Shown: one piece after another, positions 51,131-60,465 of the stretch | Numbering within the stretch: the first letter of the stretch is position 1 | Layout of the letters: every line of letters starts with the position of its first letter | Origin: Kitasatospora sp. NBC_00374 | Lineage (GTDB): Bacteria > Actinomycetota > Actinomycetes > Streptomycetales > Streptomycetaceae | Assembly: GCF_041434935.1 (NCBI RefSeq) | Contig: NZ_CP107964.1 | Span: 2,604,001-2,668,000 of the forward strand | Direction of reading: 5' to 3' | DNA: 64,000 nt | The notes under the pieces: model-generated | Told to the model about the DNA's origin: nothing | Databases searched by the model: none | Seen by the model: only the letters and a program-made list of their open reading frames with translations | Translations under genes and position numbers: made by a program

Positions 51131-51147
51131 GTTCCACACAGCGGAAC
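51131..51147. promoter_or_regulatory. GTTCC-N7-GGAAC inverted repeat upstream of lpd
   Basis: Two perfect 5-base half-sites flank ACACAGC about 260 bases before the lpd start. The rest of the 340-base gap shows TGCAAAG near 51303 and its complement CTTTGCA near 51390, whose role is unclear. Confidence 0.3.
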
Positions 51148-51409
51148 GATCCGAGTCACCGGCCGTCCGACACGGCCGCTCGCAGGCCCGCCGTCACCCC
51201 TGTGAGCTGCGACGATAACCACACGTACGGGGCATTCGGCCGCCTGTCGACGCCCTCGACGGGCCCTTCGGGGCAGCCCCGGACATCAGCCGCCGCCAAC
51301 AAGTGCAAAGATGTATTTCCGGCACGACTGGGCGCCTTACAAAGGCCTACCCGACCACCGGACCGCGACCGGCCCGGCGAACCGCACACCTTTGCATGGA
51401 GGACGTGAC

Positions 51410-52798
51410 GTGGCGAACGACGCCAGCACCGTTTTCGACGTAGTCATTCTCGGAGGCGGAAGCGGCGGTTACGCCGCGGCGCTCCGCGCCGCTCAGCTGG
51501 GTCTGAGCGTCGCCCTGATCGAGAAGGGTGAGCTCGGCGGCACCTGCCTGCACCGCGGCTGCATCCCCACCAAGGCTCTGCTGCACGCGGCCGAGATCGC
51601 CGACGAGACCAAGGAAGCCGCCGAGTTCGGCGTCCTGGCCACCTTCCAGGGCATCGACATCAAGGGCGTCCACAAGTACAAGGACGACGTCGTCTCGGGC
51701 CTGTACAAGGGCCTGCAGGGCCTGGTGGCCTCGCGCAAGGTCCACTACATCACCGGCGAGGGCAAGCTCTCCTCGCAGACCTCGGTGGACGTGAACGGCC
51801 AGCGCATCGAAGGCCGCCACATCCTGCTCGCCACCGGTTCGGTTCCGAAGTCGCTGCCCGGCCTGAACATCGACGGCGACCGGATCATCTCCTCGGACCA
51901 CGCCCTCAAGCTCGACCGCATCCCGAAGTCGGCCGTCATCCTCGGCGGCGGCGTGATCGGTGTCGAGTTCGCCTCCGTCTGGAAGTCGTTCGGCGTCGAC
52001 GTCACCATCGTCGAGGCCCTGCCGCACCTGGTGCCGCTGGAGGACGAGAACTCCTCCAAGCTGCTGGAGCGTGCCTTCCGCAAGCGCGGCATCAAGTTCG
52101 AGCTCAAGGCCCGCTTCTCCGGCGTCGAGTACACCGCCGACGGTGTCCGCGTCTCCACCGAGAACGGCAAGCAGATCGACGCCGACCTGCTGCTCGTCGC
52201 GATCGGCCGCGGCCCGGTCTCGGCCGGCCTCGGCTACGAGGAGAACGGCGTCGCGACGGACCGCGGCTACGTCCTGGTCGACGAGTACATGCGCACCAAC
52301 GTGCCGACCATCTCGGCCGTCGGCGACCTCGTCCCGACCCTGCAGCTCGCCCACGTCGGCTTCGCCGAGGGCATCCTGGTCGCCGAGCGGCTGGCCGGCC
52401 TCAAGGCCGTGCCGATCGACTACGACGGCGTGCCGCGCGTGACCTACTCCAACCCGGAGGTCGCCTCGGTCGGCATCTCCGAGGCCAAGGCCGTGGAGAT
52501 CTACGGCAAGGACAAGGTCGTCACGCTCAAGTACAACCTGGCCGGCAACGGCAAGAGCAAGATCCTGAAGACCGCCGGCGAGATCAAGCTCGTCCAGGTC
52601 AAGGACGGCGCCGTGGTCGGTGTCCACATGGTCGGCGCCCGCATGGGCGAGCAGGTCGGCGAAGCCCAGCTGATCTACAACTGGGAGGCGCTGCCGGCCG
52701 AGGTCGCCCAGCTCATCCACGCCCACCCGACCCAGTCCGAGGCCCTCGGCGAGGCGCACCTGGCGCTGGCCGGCAAGCCGCTGCACGCGCACGACTGA
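51410..52798 (+). CDS. lpd: Dihydrolipoyl dehydrogenase (E3)
   Basis: The 462-residue flavoprotein reoxidises dihydrolipoamide of the 2-oxoacid dehydrogenase complexes with NAD. It has the FAD motif [11 protein letters not shown], the redox disulfide in G-G-T-C-L-H-R-G-C (Cys46 and Cys51) and the NAD-binding [10 protein letters not shown]. The C-terminal H-A-H-P-T-x-S-E supplies the catalytic His-Glu. GTG at 51410 has GGAGG seven bases upstream. It is followed 56 bases later by the E2 gene, so they are probably co-expressed. Confidence 0.96.
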   Translation: MANDASTVFDVVILGGGSGGYAAALRAAQLGLSVALIEKGELGGTCLHRGCIPTKALLHAAEIADETKEAAEFGVLATFQGIDIKGVHKYKDDVVSGLYKGLQGLVASRKVHYITGEGKLSSQTSVDVNGQRIEGRHILLATGSVPKSLPGLNIDGDRIISSDHALKLDRIPKSAVILGGGVIGVEFASVWKSFGVDVTIVEALPHLVPLEDENSSKLLERAFRKRGIKFELKARFSGVEYTADGVRVSTENGKQIDADLLLVAIGRGPVSAGLGYEENGVATDRGYVLVDEYMRTNVPTISAVGDLVPTLQLAHVGFAEGILVAERLAGLKAVPIDYDGVPRVTYSNPEVASVGISEAKAVEIYGKDKVVTLKYNLAGNGKSKILKTAGEIKLVQVKDGAVVGVHMVGARMGEQVGEAQLIYNWEALPAEVAQLIHAHPTQSEALGEAHLALAGKPLHAHD

Positions 52799-52854
52799 TC
52801 GCGCCCAGCCACCCCCATTCCTGTACGCAAGACTTGATAGGAGTCGCTGAAACC

Positions 52855-54642
52855 ATGGCGGTCTCAGTAACACTGCCCGCACTGGGCGAGAGCGTGACCG
52901 AGGGCACCGTCACCCGTTGGCTGAAGGCCGAGGGTGAGCACGTGGAGATGGACGAGCCGCTGCTGGAGGTGTCCACCGACAAGGTCGACACCGAGATCCC
53001 GGCGCCGGCCTCCGGCATCCTGGCCTCGATCAAGGTCGGCGAGGACGAGACCGTCGAGGTGGGCGCCGAGCTGGCGGTCATCGACGACGGCTCCGGCGCC
53101 CCGGTCGCCGCCGCCGCCCCGGTGGCGGAGGCCGCTCCGGCCGCCGCCCCGGCCCCGGCCGCTCCGGTGGCCGAGGCGCCCGCCGCCCCGGCCCCGGTGG
53201 CCGAGGCCCCGGCTGCGGCCCCGGCCGCCGCCGCTCCCGCCGCCGACGCCACCCCGGTCCTGCTGCCCGCCCTGGGCGAGTCGGTCACCGAGGGCACCGT
53301 CACCCGCTGGCTCAAGGCCGAGGGTGAGACCGTCGAGGTCGACGAGCCGCTGCTGGAGGTGTCCACCGACAAGGTCGACACCGAGATCCCGTCGCCGGTC
53401 GCCGGTGTCGTGGTCAAGATCCTTGTCGGCGAGGACGAGACCGCCGAGGTCGGCGCCCAGCTGGCGCTGATCGGTGCGGCGGGCGCCGCTGCCGCGGCTC
53501 CGGCCCCGGCCGCTGCCGCCCCGGCCCCGGTGGTCGAGGCTCCGGCCCCGGCCGCCCCGGCCCCGGCCGCCCCGGTCGCTGCCCCGGCCCCCGTGGCCGC
53601 CGCTCCGGCTCCCGTGGCCGCCGCTCCGGCCGCTGCCCCGGCTCCGGCCGCGCCGGCCCCGGTCGCCGCTGCCCCGGTCGCCGCTGCCCCGGCTCCGGCC
53701 GCGCCGGCCGCCGACGCGGGTGACGCCTACGTCACCCCGCTGGTGCGCAAGCTCGCCGCCGAGCAGGGTGTCGCGCTGTCCGCCGTCACCGGCACCGGTG
53801 TCGGCGGCCGCATCCGCAAGCAGGACGTCATCGCCGCCGCCGAGGCCGCCAAGGTTCCGGCCGCCGCCCCGGCCGCCGCCGCCGCGAAGGCCCCGGCCAC
53901 CGTCGCCGAGGTCTCCCCGTTGCGCGGCACCACGGTGAAGATGTCCCGCCTGCGCTCGGTCATCGCCAAGCGCATGGTCGAGTCGCTCCAGGTGTCGGCC
54001 CAGCTGACCACCGTGGTCGAGGTGGACATCACCAAGGTGATGCGCCTGCGCGCCAAGGCGAAGGCCGGCTTCGAGGCCCGCGAGGGCGTCAAGCTGTCCC
54101 CGATGCCGTTCTTCGTGAAGGCCGCCACCGAGGCGCTGAAGGCCCACCCGGTCGTCAACTCCCAGGTGAACGAGGCCGAGGGCACCATCACCTACCACGG
54201 CGCCGAGCACGTGGGCATCGCGGTGGACACCGACCGCGGCCTGCTCGTCCCGGTCATCCACGACGCGGGCGACCTCAACATCGCCGGCATCGCGAAGAAG
54301 ACCGCCGACCTGGCGGCCCGCACCCGCGACAACAAGGTCACCCCGGACGAGCTGGGTGGTGGCACCTTCACCATCACCAACACCGGCTCGCGCGGTGCCC
54401 TGTTCGACACCCCGATCATCAACCAGCCGCAGGTGGCGATCCTGGGCATCGGTGCCGCTGTGAAGCGCCCGGTGGTCATCAACCACCCGGACCTGGGCGA
54501 GACGATCGCGGTCCGCGACATGGTCTACCTGGCCCTGTCGTACGACCACCGGATCGTCGACGGCGCCGACGCCGCCCGCTACCTGGGCGCCGTCAAGGCC
54601 CGTCTGGAAGAGGGCGCCTTCGAGGGCGACCTCGGCCTCTGA
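52855..54642 (+). CDS. sucB: 2-oxoacid dehydrogenase E2 dihydrolipoyl acyltransferase, two lipoyl domains
   Basis: The 595-residue E2 core protein has two lipoyl domains, each with S-T-D-K-V-D-T-E-I; the lipoylated residues are Lys43 and Lys173. Two Ala/Pro-rich swinging linkers separate the domains; the second is about 80 residues. The peripheral-subunit-binding domain is about residues 291-330 ([10 protein letters not shown]). The catalytic domain ends in S-Y-D-H-R-I-V-D-G with His565 and Asp569. Actinobacterial DlaT/SucB proteins of this type may serve pyruvate and 2-oxoglutarate dehydrogenases, so the symbol is by convention. ATG at 52855 has AGGAG 11 bases upstream. Confidence 0.94.
   Translation: MAVSVTLPALGESVTEGTVTRWLKAEGEHVEMDEPLLEVSTDKVDTEIPAPASGILASIKVGEDETVEVGAELAVIDDGSGAPVAAAAPVAEAAPAAAPAPAAPVAEAPAAPAPVAEAPAAAPAAAAPAADATPVLLPALGESVTEGTVTRWLKAEGETVEVDEPLLEVSTDKVDTEIPSPVAGVVVKILVGEDETAEVGAQLALIGAAGAAAAAPAPAAAAPAPVVEAPAPAAPAPAAPVAAPAPVAAAPAPVAAAPAAAPAPAAPAPVAAAPVAAAPAPAAPAADAGDAYVTPLVRKLAAEQGVALSAVTGTGVGGRIRKQDVIAAAEAAKVPAAAPAAAAAKAPATVAEVSPLRGTTVKMSRLRSVIAKRMVESLQVSAQLTTVVEVDITKVMRLRAKAKAGFEAREGVKLSPMPFFVKAATEALKAHPVVNSQVNEAEGTITYHGAEHVGIAVDTDRGLLVPVIHDAGDLNIAGIAKKTADLAARTRDNKVTPDELGGGTFTITNTGSRGALFDTPIINQPQVAILGIGAAVKRPVVINHPDLGETIAVRDMVYLALSYDHRIVDGADAARYLGAVKARLEEGAFEGDLGL
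53475..53715 (+). repeat. Ala-Pro codon repeats encoding the E2 linker
   Basis: The stretch is built of short degenerate repeats such as GCCCCGGCC and GTCGCCGCTGCCCC that encode the Ala/Pro/Val linker after the second lipoyl domain. It lies in frame within the E2 gene, and a similar shorter block is at 53100-53250. Its length is likely to vary between strains by slippage. Confidence 0.8.
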
Positions 54643-54658
54643 CGGTCAGCACGGCACG

Positions 54659-54696
54659 CCGGTGCCCCGCTCGTCCTCCGACGGGCGGGGCACCGG
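54659..54696 (+). terminator. Terminator after the E2 gene
   Basis: A 17-bp stem with a single G-U pair (54659-54675 / 54680-54696) and a 4-base loop lies 17 bases past the stop of the lpd-E2 gene pair. Confidence 0.8.
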
Positions 54697-54817
54697 CGTC
54701 TTCCCGGCCGCTCCCCGGCCCACCGGGCCGGTGCGGCCCGAACCGGCGGGCACGGCGCGCCCGCGACCGTGCGCCGCGTGTGCATCGGCGCGGGCGAACA
54801 GGGATGCTGGAGCGGTG

Positions 54818-55333
54818 ATGTACGAGACGGACTTCTGGCAGCTGATCGACGAGACCAGGGACGCGGCCGACGGCGACCCGGACGAGCAGGCGGACGTGCT
54901 GGTGGAGCGCCTGGCCCAGCTGACGCCCGACGATGTGATCGACTTCGCGCGGCTGTTCGAGGCGCGGTTCCAGCGGGCGTACCGGACCGACCTGTGGGCG
55001 GCGGCCTACCTGATGCTGGACGGCGCCTCGGAGGACACCTTCGACTACTTCCGGTGCTGGCTGATCGGGCAGGGCCGGGAGGTCTTCGAGGGAGCCGTGC
55101 ACCAGCCCGACTCGCTGGCCGAACTGGTGCCGGACTTCGACGACGAGGAGGACGGCGACGCCGAGGACCTGGGCTACGCGGCCGACGAGGCGTACGAGCA
55201 GCTGACCGGGCTGCCGCTGCCGGACCTCGGGCTCGACCAGCCAGCCGGGCCCGAGGGCGACTCCTTCGACTTCGAGGACGCCGAGATCATGGCGAAACGC
55301 TTCCCCCTGCTGTGGGAGCGCTTCGGCGACTGA
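54818..55333 (+). CDS. DUF4240-domain protein
   Basis: The 171-residue acidic protein begins M-Y-E-T-D-F-W-Q-L-I-D-E-T and carries W-A-A-A-Y-L-M-L-D-G-A-S-E-D-T-F-D-Y-F-R-C-W-L-I-G-Q-G-R, the core of DUF4240. It has no signal peptide. DUF4240/WGR-like small proteins have no settled function. ATG at 54818 has GGAG five bases upstream. It is convergent with the DUF2510 membrane-protein gene, and the gap is 15 bases. Confidence 0.85.
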   Translation: MYETDFWQLIDETRDAADGDPDEQADVLVERLAQLTPDDVIDFARLFEARFQRAYRTDLWAAAYLMLDGASEDTFDYFRCWLIGQGREVFEGAVHQPDSLAELVPDFDDEEDGDAEDLGYAADEAYEQLTGLPLPDLGLDQPAGPEGDSFDFEDAEIMAKRFPLLWERFGD

Positions 55334-55348
55334 CCCCGCCGGGGGCGG

Positions 55349-56332
55349 TCAGGTGCCGCTGCCGGAGTCGGTGGTGCGGATGCCCGCGACGATCTGCTCC
55401 AGCACCGCCGGCTTCGGGGCCAGCGGGTCGTCGTCCACACCGCCGCGCAGCACGACGAACCCGCCGCCCTCGGCCGGGGCCGCGATCAGCAGCGTGTACC
55501 CCTGCGCGCCCTGCTCCGGGGTGACGTACCAGCGCACCGCGTAGCTGTTGACCCCGGCGACCACGATCGGGCCGGAGGCCAGCTCGCGGTGGCCGAGCAG
55601 CTTGCCGAAGACGGCGGGCGCGAACTCGGCCATCGCCGCCTCGGCCGCGCTCTTGGCGTCCGAACCCGCGACGGCCTTGCTCTCGATCGAGAACTGGCCG
55701 CGCACGCACTGCTCGGCCATCCCGCAGTCGTACGGGCCGCTGGTCGACCGCATCGAGACCACGTCGGTCGGGGTGCCGGTCGTCCAGCCGTACGGGACGG
55801 TGACCCGCAGCGAGTGCACCGTGTCGGTGACGGTGGTCGCGGCACCGGTGCTCCGGGACGGGCTGGGGCTGGCGCTCGGGCTGGGCCGGGGGCTGCGGCT
55901 GGCCGACGGGGACGCGCCGCGCGTGCCGGAGCCCGAGGCGGTGGGGCTCGGCGGGGGCGGGCTCGGGTCCTCGCCGCGGGTGAAGGAGTACCCGATGACG
56001 CCGGCCGCGACGAGCACCACCACGACCGCGATGCTGATACCGATGACCAGCCCGTTGCGCCTGGGCTGGGGCGGCGGTCCGGGGTAGCCATAGCCGCCCG
56101 GCAGGCCCTGCGGAGGGTAGCCGTAGGCGGGCTGCGCGGTCGGCGGGCCGACGGGGGCCGCGGGCGGGGTGTACGAGGCGCTCTCCCACGCCTGGGTCGG
56201 CGCGTCGGCGAGCTGCCCGGCCGTGGGCGCACCGGCCTGGCGTACGTCGGCCGTCCAGGCGCTGCCGTCCCACCAGCGCTCCTCGGACGTCCCCTGGACG
56301 GGGTACCAGCCGGGAGGAATCGAGTTGGTCAC
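55349..56332 (-). CDS. DUF2510-domain membrane protein with Pro-rich linkers
   Basis: The 327-residue protein starts with the DUF2510 motif (P-P-G-W-Y-P to R-W-W-D-G-S-A-W-T). A Pro/Gly/Tyr-rich stretch follows. A single membrane helix spans residues about 92-113 (G-I-S-I-A-V-V-V-V-L-V-A-A-G-V). Then comes a Ser/Pro-rich external spacer and an external domain of about 150 residues with a Cys pair (Y-D-C-G-M-A-E-Q-C). It is probably an envelope protein; its role is unknown. GTG at 56332 lacks a ribosome-binding site; TACCGT ends six bases upstream, consistent with leaderless transcription. Confidence 0.82.
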   Translation of the reverse strand: MTNSIPPGWYPVQGTSEERWWDGSAWTADVRQAGAPTAGQLADAPTQAWESASYTPPAAPVGPPTAQPAYGYPPQGLPGGYGYPGPPPQPRRNGLVIGISIAVVVVLVAAGVIGYSFTRGEDPSPPPPSPTASGSGTRGASPSASRSPRPSPSASPSPSRSTGAATTVTDTVHSLRVTVPYGWTTGTPTDVVSMRSTSGPYDCGMAEQCVRGQFSIESKAVAGSDAKSAAEAAMAEFAPAVFGKLLGHRELASGPIVVAGVNSYAVRWYVTPEQGAQGYTLLIAAPAEGGGFVVLRGGVDDDPLAPKPAVLEQIVAGIRTTDSGSGT

Positions 56333-56538
56333 CCCGGAACGGTACCGGCCGGGCACCGGCGCGGGGCAGGGGCGGACGGGTCACGACTTGGCACGGGCGG
56401 GCCGCCCACCGGGCCCTGCGCCGCCGGCCTGACGCACCGCCAGAACATCGTCCACGCAGGACCCTCCCGCACCCGGCGGACCCGCGGGATCCGCGCGGCC
56501 GGGCCCGTGGAACCCGCGGCGGCTGCGAGGATGGGTGC

Positions 56539-57444
56539 ATGCGCATCGCGGTGACGGGTTCCACAGGTCTGATCGGTTCGGCACTGGTCCGCTCGCTGCT
56601 GGCGGACGGCCATCAGGTGGTGCGGCTGGTGCGCCACCGCAGCCGTACCGGCCCGCAGGCGGACGGCACGGTGGGGGTGGGGTGGAACCCGCACCTGCTG
56701 CGGGTGGACACGGCGGGCCTGGACGGCGTCGAGGCGGTGGTGCACCTGGCCGGCGCCGGGGTCGGCGACCGGCGCTGGACCGACTCCTACAAGCGGGAGA
56801 TCCGCGACAGCAGGGTGCTGGGCACCGAGGCGATCGCCGGTGCGCTGGCCGAACTGAAGGAGCCGCCGCAGGTCCTGGTGAGCGGCTCGGCCGTGGGCTA
56901 CTACGGCCAGACCGGCGACCGGGTGATCGACGAACGGGACCGGGCCGGCGACGACTTCCTGGCCTCGGTCTGCGTGGAGTGGGAGGCCGCGGCGCGACCC
57001 GCCGCCGAGGCGGGGATCCGGGTGGTGCACCCGCGCACCGGCCTGGTGCTCGCGGCCGGGGGCGGCGCCGGTGCCCGGCTGTTCCCGCTGTTCAAGCTCG
57101 GGCTGGGCGGACGGCTCGGCTCCGGCGAGCAGTACTGGAGCGTCATCTCCCTGGCGGACGAGGTCGCGGCGCTGCGCTTCCTGATCGACACCCCGGGGGT
57201 GAGCGGACCGGTCAACCTGGTCGGGCCCGACCCGGTGACCAACCGCCGGCTGACCGAGGTGCTCGGGCGGGTGCTCGGGCGGCCGACGGTGTTCGCCGTC
57301 CCGCGCCTCGCCCTGCAGGCCGTCCTCGGCGAGATGGCCGTGGAGGTCGCGGGCAGTCACCGGGTCGTGCCGCGGGCGCTGCTGGACGCCGGCTTCGCCT
57401 TCCGGCACCCGGATGCGGAATCGGTGGTACGGGCCGCGCTGTAG
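56539..57444 (+). CDS. SDR39U1/YfcH-type epimerase family protein
   Basis: The 301-residue atypical extended SDR matches TIGR01777-type proteins: G-S-T-G-L-I-G-S for nucleotide binding, V-V-H-L-A-G-A, V-S-G-S-A-V-G-Y-Y-G with the Tyr of the active site, and W-S-V-I-S-L-A-D-E-V. The substrate is unknown in bacteria; plant relatives act in plastid division. ATG at 56539 has AGGA eight bases upstream. M. tuberculosis Rv2216 lies in the same position after the E2 gene, which supports long-standing linkage. Confidence 0.9.
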   Translation: MRIAVTGSTGLIGSALVRSLLADGHQVVRLVRHRSRTGPQADGTVGVGWNPHLLRVDTAGLDGVEAVVHLAGAGVGDRRWTDSYKREIRDSRVLGTEAIAGALAELKEPPQVLVSGSAVGYYGQTGDRVIDERDRAGDDFLASVCVEWEAAARPAAEAGIRVVHPRTGLVLAAGGGAGARLFPLFKLGLGGRLGSGEQYWSVISLADEVAALRFLIDTPGVSGPVNLVGPDPVTNRRLTEVLGRVLGRPTVFAVPRLALQAVLGEMAVEVAGSHRVVPRALLDAGFAFRHPDAESVVRAAL

Positions 57445-57790
57445 GCTCCGGCGCCGCCCTGGGAGCGGACGGGGAGGCGGCACAGGCCGCGGACACCGGG
57501 GGGCGCACAGAGGCACGCGGGCGGCGCGCTGCGCGCCTGTCGTGACCGTGTGCGCCCACCACCCCGGCGCCCGCCCCCCGATGGCGCACGCTCCGTGACC
57601 GTGCCCCCGTTCGATGCCGCCACGCCCCTGCCGTGCCGCGGTAAATCACCGGATCCGACTGTCTGATCAGGACATTGACTGGGCATCACCCGAACGGACC
57701 GGTTCCCGGCACGTCGCTGCCCGCTCGGCCGGAGTTCACCGGTCCGGCCGCGCCCGGCCGCGGAAGCCACCGTCAGGGAGGAGCACATCC

Positions 57791-59119
57791 GTGCCCGCAT
57801 ACGACTTCACCCGCCGCATCCGCCAGCCGTCGGATCCGGACGTCATCGTGGTCGGCGCCGGGCTCGCCGGCCTCACGGCCGCCCGGGCACTGACCGCCCG
57901 CGGCGTCACCGTCCAGGTCCTGGAGGCCACCCGGCAGCTGGGCGGCCGGATGGCCGCCCGCGAGCTGGACGGCTTCCGGCTGGACCACGGCAGTCTGCTG
58001 CTCAACACCGACTTCCCGGAGCTGACCAGGCGGTTCGACCTGGACCGGCTGGCGCTGCGTCCGCTCGCCGCCGGGATGATGGTGCACAGCGGCGGCCGGC
58101 GCCACCGGGTCGGCGACCCGCAGCAGAACACGGCCCGGCAGGCCGCCTCCCGCGGGCCGCTCGGCAGTCCGCTGGACAAGGCCCGGCTGGCCGCCACGCT
58201 CGCCCGGCTGGCCGCCACCCCCGCCGCGAAACTGCTGGCGCGCCCGGAGACCACCGCCGCCCGCGCCCTGACGGAGCGCGGGCTGTCCCCCCGGACGGTG
58301 GACGGTTTCCTGCGCCCGCTGCTCGGTGTCCTGCTCGCCGACCCCGCGCTCACCACCAGCAGCCGGGTCGCCGACCTGGTGCTGCGCAGCTACGCCCGGG
58401 GCCGGCTCTGTCTCCCGGCCGACGGGGCGAGCGCGGTGCCCGCCCAGTTGGCCGAGAGCCTGCCGGCCGGGACGGTCCGGCTCGGGGTCCGGGTCACCTC
58501 CGTCGCGGCGGACGGTGTGGAGACCGCCGGACACGGCCGGATCGCCGCCCGGGCGGTGGTGGTGGCCACCGATGCCCGCTCGGCCGCGGCCCTGCTGCCC
58601 GGCCTGCGGTTGCCCGGCTTCCACCCCGTCACCACGTACTACCACGCGGCGGACCGCTCGCCGATGGAGGAGCCGCTGCTGCTGCTCGACGCGGACCGGG
58701 GCACCGACCGGGGCGGCGTCGCGCACTCCCTGGTGCTCAGCGAGCTGGACCCCTCGTACGCCCCGGCCGGGCGGGCGCTGATCGCCACCACCGTGCTCGG
58801 CCGGCAGCGCTTCGACTCGGGCGGCCCCGCCGGGGAGGAGCCGGCCGTTCGGCGGCGGCTGGCCGAGCTGTACGGCACCGGCACGGCCGGCTGGGAGTTC
58901 CTGAGCGTGCGACACCTCGCGGACGCGGTGCCGGCGATGCCGCCGCCGCACAACGTCCGCCGGCCCGTCCGGCTGCTGGCCGGCCTGTACGCGTGCGGCG
59001 ACCACCGGGACACCAGCACCGTGCAGGGCGCGCTGGTGTCCGGGCGGCGGGCCGCGCAGGCCGTGCTCGGCGACCTCGGCGTACCGGCGGCGGACCGGGC
59101 AGCCGACGTGGCGGCGTAG
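57791..59119 (+). CDS. FAD-dependent amine oxidase/protoporphyrinogen oxidase-like protein
   Basis: The 442-residue flavoprotein has the dinucleotide-binding motif V-V-G-A-G-L-A-G-L-T-A-A near residue 18, followed by V-L-E-A-T-R-Q-L-G-G-R-M, the amine-oxidase/carotenoid-desaturase-type signature. A C-terminal FAD motif is seen in Y-A-C-G-D-H-R-D-T-S-T-V-Q-G-A. The substrate is not known. GTG at 57791 has AGGGAGGAG seven bases upstream. The 346-base gap before it holds no gene I can support, only an apparent TTGACT hexamer near 57675. Confidence 0.85.
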   Translation: MPAYDFTRRIRQPSDPDVIVVGAGLAGLTAARALTARGVTVQVLEATRQLGGRMAARELDGFRLDHGSLLLNTDFPELTRRFDLDRLALRPLAAGMMVHSGGRRHRVGDPQQNTARQAASRGPLGSPLDKARLAATLARLAATPAAKLLARPETTAARALTERGLSPRTVDGFLRPLLGVLLADPALTTSSRVADLVLRSYARGRLCLPADGASAVPAQLAESLPAGTVRLGVRVTSVAADGVETAGHGRIAARAVVVATDARSAAALLPGLRLPGFHPVTTYYHAADRSPMEEPLLLLDADRGTDRGGVAHSLVLSELDPSYAPAGRALIATTVLGRQRFDSGGPAGEEPAVRRRLAELYGTGTAGWEFLSVRHLADAVPAMPPPHNVRRPVRLLAGLYACGDHRDTSTVQGALVSGRRAAQAVLGDLGVPAADRAADVAA

Positions 59120-59162
59120 CTCCGGCCCGGCCTGGCCTGCCAGGCCACTCACCCACCGCGTG

Positions 59163-59174
59163 TCAGTATGCTGA
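59163..59174. promoter_or_regulatory. TCAG-TATG-CTGA inverted repeat upstream of the antiporter
   Basis: A 4-base perfect inverted repeat around TATG lies about 43 bases before the chosen antiporter start. It is short and could be chance, but it sits where an operator would be. Confidence 0.25.
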
Positions 59175-59216
59175 TATGACCCGTAGTCGGACATGTCGGA
59201 CGGCCGGTGGTGGGCA

Positions 59217-60440
59217 GTGAGCGCGGCCGACGTGCAGATCCAGGCGCTGGTCCTGGTCCCGGCCTGCGCGGTCGCCGCGCCCCTGCTCGCCGACCGGCTG
59301 GGACGGTGGCTGGCCGTACCGACCGTCGTCTTCGAGATCGTGCTGGGCATCCTGATCGGCCCGGACGCCCTGGGATGGGCAGGCGTCGGCGGGTTCCTCG
59401 ACGCGCTGTCCGAGTTCGGCCTGGCGATGCTGATGTTCCTGGCCGGCTACGAGGTCGACTTCACCCGGCTGCGCGGCGGCCCGCTGCGGCGGGCGGGCGC
59501 CGCGTGGCTGCTGTCGCTGACGGTGGCCCTGGTGTTCGGCGGGCTGCTCAACAGCGACCCGCTGAACGGTGCCTTCGCCGGGCTGGCGTTCACCACCACG
59601 GCGCTCGGCACACTCCTGCCGATCCTGCGGGACTCCGGCGTGCTGGCGAGCCCGTTCGGCTCGATGACCATGGCGACCGGGGCGGTCGGCGAGTTCGGGC
59701 CGATCGTCGCCGTCGCCGTCCTGCTCAGCGGCAACACACCGTTCAGGTCCGCCGTGATCCTGGCCGCCTTCGCGCTCATCGCCCTCGCCGCCCTCGGACT
59801 GGCCCGCCGGCCCCAGCCCGCCTGGGTCGCCCGGATGATAGTGCGCACCCTGCGCACCTCGGGGCAGTTCGCCGTCCGCTCGGTGATCCTGGTGCTCGGC
59901 GCGATGGTCGCCGCCGCCCTCTGGCTCGACCTCGACCTGCTGCTCGGGGCCTTCACGGCCGGCGTCGTCGGCCGGCTGCTGCTGGCCGGCGTCCCGCAGG
60001 CCGAACAGGAGGTGGTCGACGCCAAGCTGGAGGCCCTCGGATTCGGCTTCCTCGTCCCGGTGTTCTTCGTGGTCAGCGGGATGAAGTTCGACCTGACGGC
60101 GCTGCTGCACGACCCCGGCACGCTGCTGCTGGTGCCGATCTTCCTGGCCGGACTCGTGGTGGTCCGCGGCGTGCCCGCGGCGCTCTTCGCCCCCGACCTG
60201 CCCCGCCGCGACCGCGCCGCCCTCGGCCTGTACGCCGCCACCGCGCTGCCGCTGGTCGTCGTGATCACCACGATCGAGGTGGACGCCGGCCATCTGCGCA
60301 CCTCCACCGCCGCCGCGCTGGTCGGCGCGGGCATGCTCTCCGTCCTGCTGCTCCCCCTGCTCGCCCAGCACCTGCGCGGTGGCACGACCCCGGCGGCGCC
60401 CCCGGCCGACGGGCCGGGGGCGCGGGCGGAGAGCTGGTGA
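59217..60440 (+). CDS. CPA2-family cation:proton antiporter
   Basis: The 407-residue membrane protein has about twelve helices and matches the Na+/H+ exchanger fold: P-T-V-V-F-E-I-V-L-G-I-L-I-G-P in helix 2, L-M-F-L-A-G-Y-E-V-D in helix 3, F-T-T-T-A-L-G-T-L-L-P and F-V-V-S-G-M-K-F-D-L later. It exchanges protons for Na+ or K+; the ion is not readable. GTG at 59217 has a GGTGG element upstream; ATG at 59193 is an alternative without a ribosome-binding site. It is convergent with the regulator gene with a 25-base gap. Confidence 0.88.
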   Translation: MSAADVQIQALVLVPACAVAAPLLADRLGRWLAVPTVVFEIVLGILIGPDALGWAGVGGFLDALSEFGLAMLMFLAGYEVDFTRLRGGPLRRAGAAWLLSLTVALVFGGLLNSDPLNGAFAGLAFTTTALGTLLPILRDSGVLASPFGSMTMATGAVGEFGPIVAVAVLLSGNTPFRSAVILAAFALIALAALGLARRPQPAWVARMIVRTLRTSGQFAVRSVILVLGAMVAAALWLDLDLLLGAFTAGVVGRLLLAGVPQAEQEVVDAKLEALGFGFLVPVFFVVSGMKFDLTALLHDPGTLLLVPIFLAGLVVVRGVPAALFAPDLPRRDRAALGLYAATALPLVVVITTIEVDAGHLRTSTAAALVGAGMLSVLLLPLLAQHLRGGTTPAAPPADGPGARAESW

Positions 60441-60465
60441 CGCCCGGGGCGCGGCGGGCGGGTGG

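Noticed and set aside
53100..53720. Dense short repeats considered as a possible CRISPR or other array
   Set aside because: They are degenerate, in frame and encode the Ala/Pro linkers of the E2 protein.
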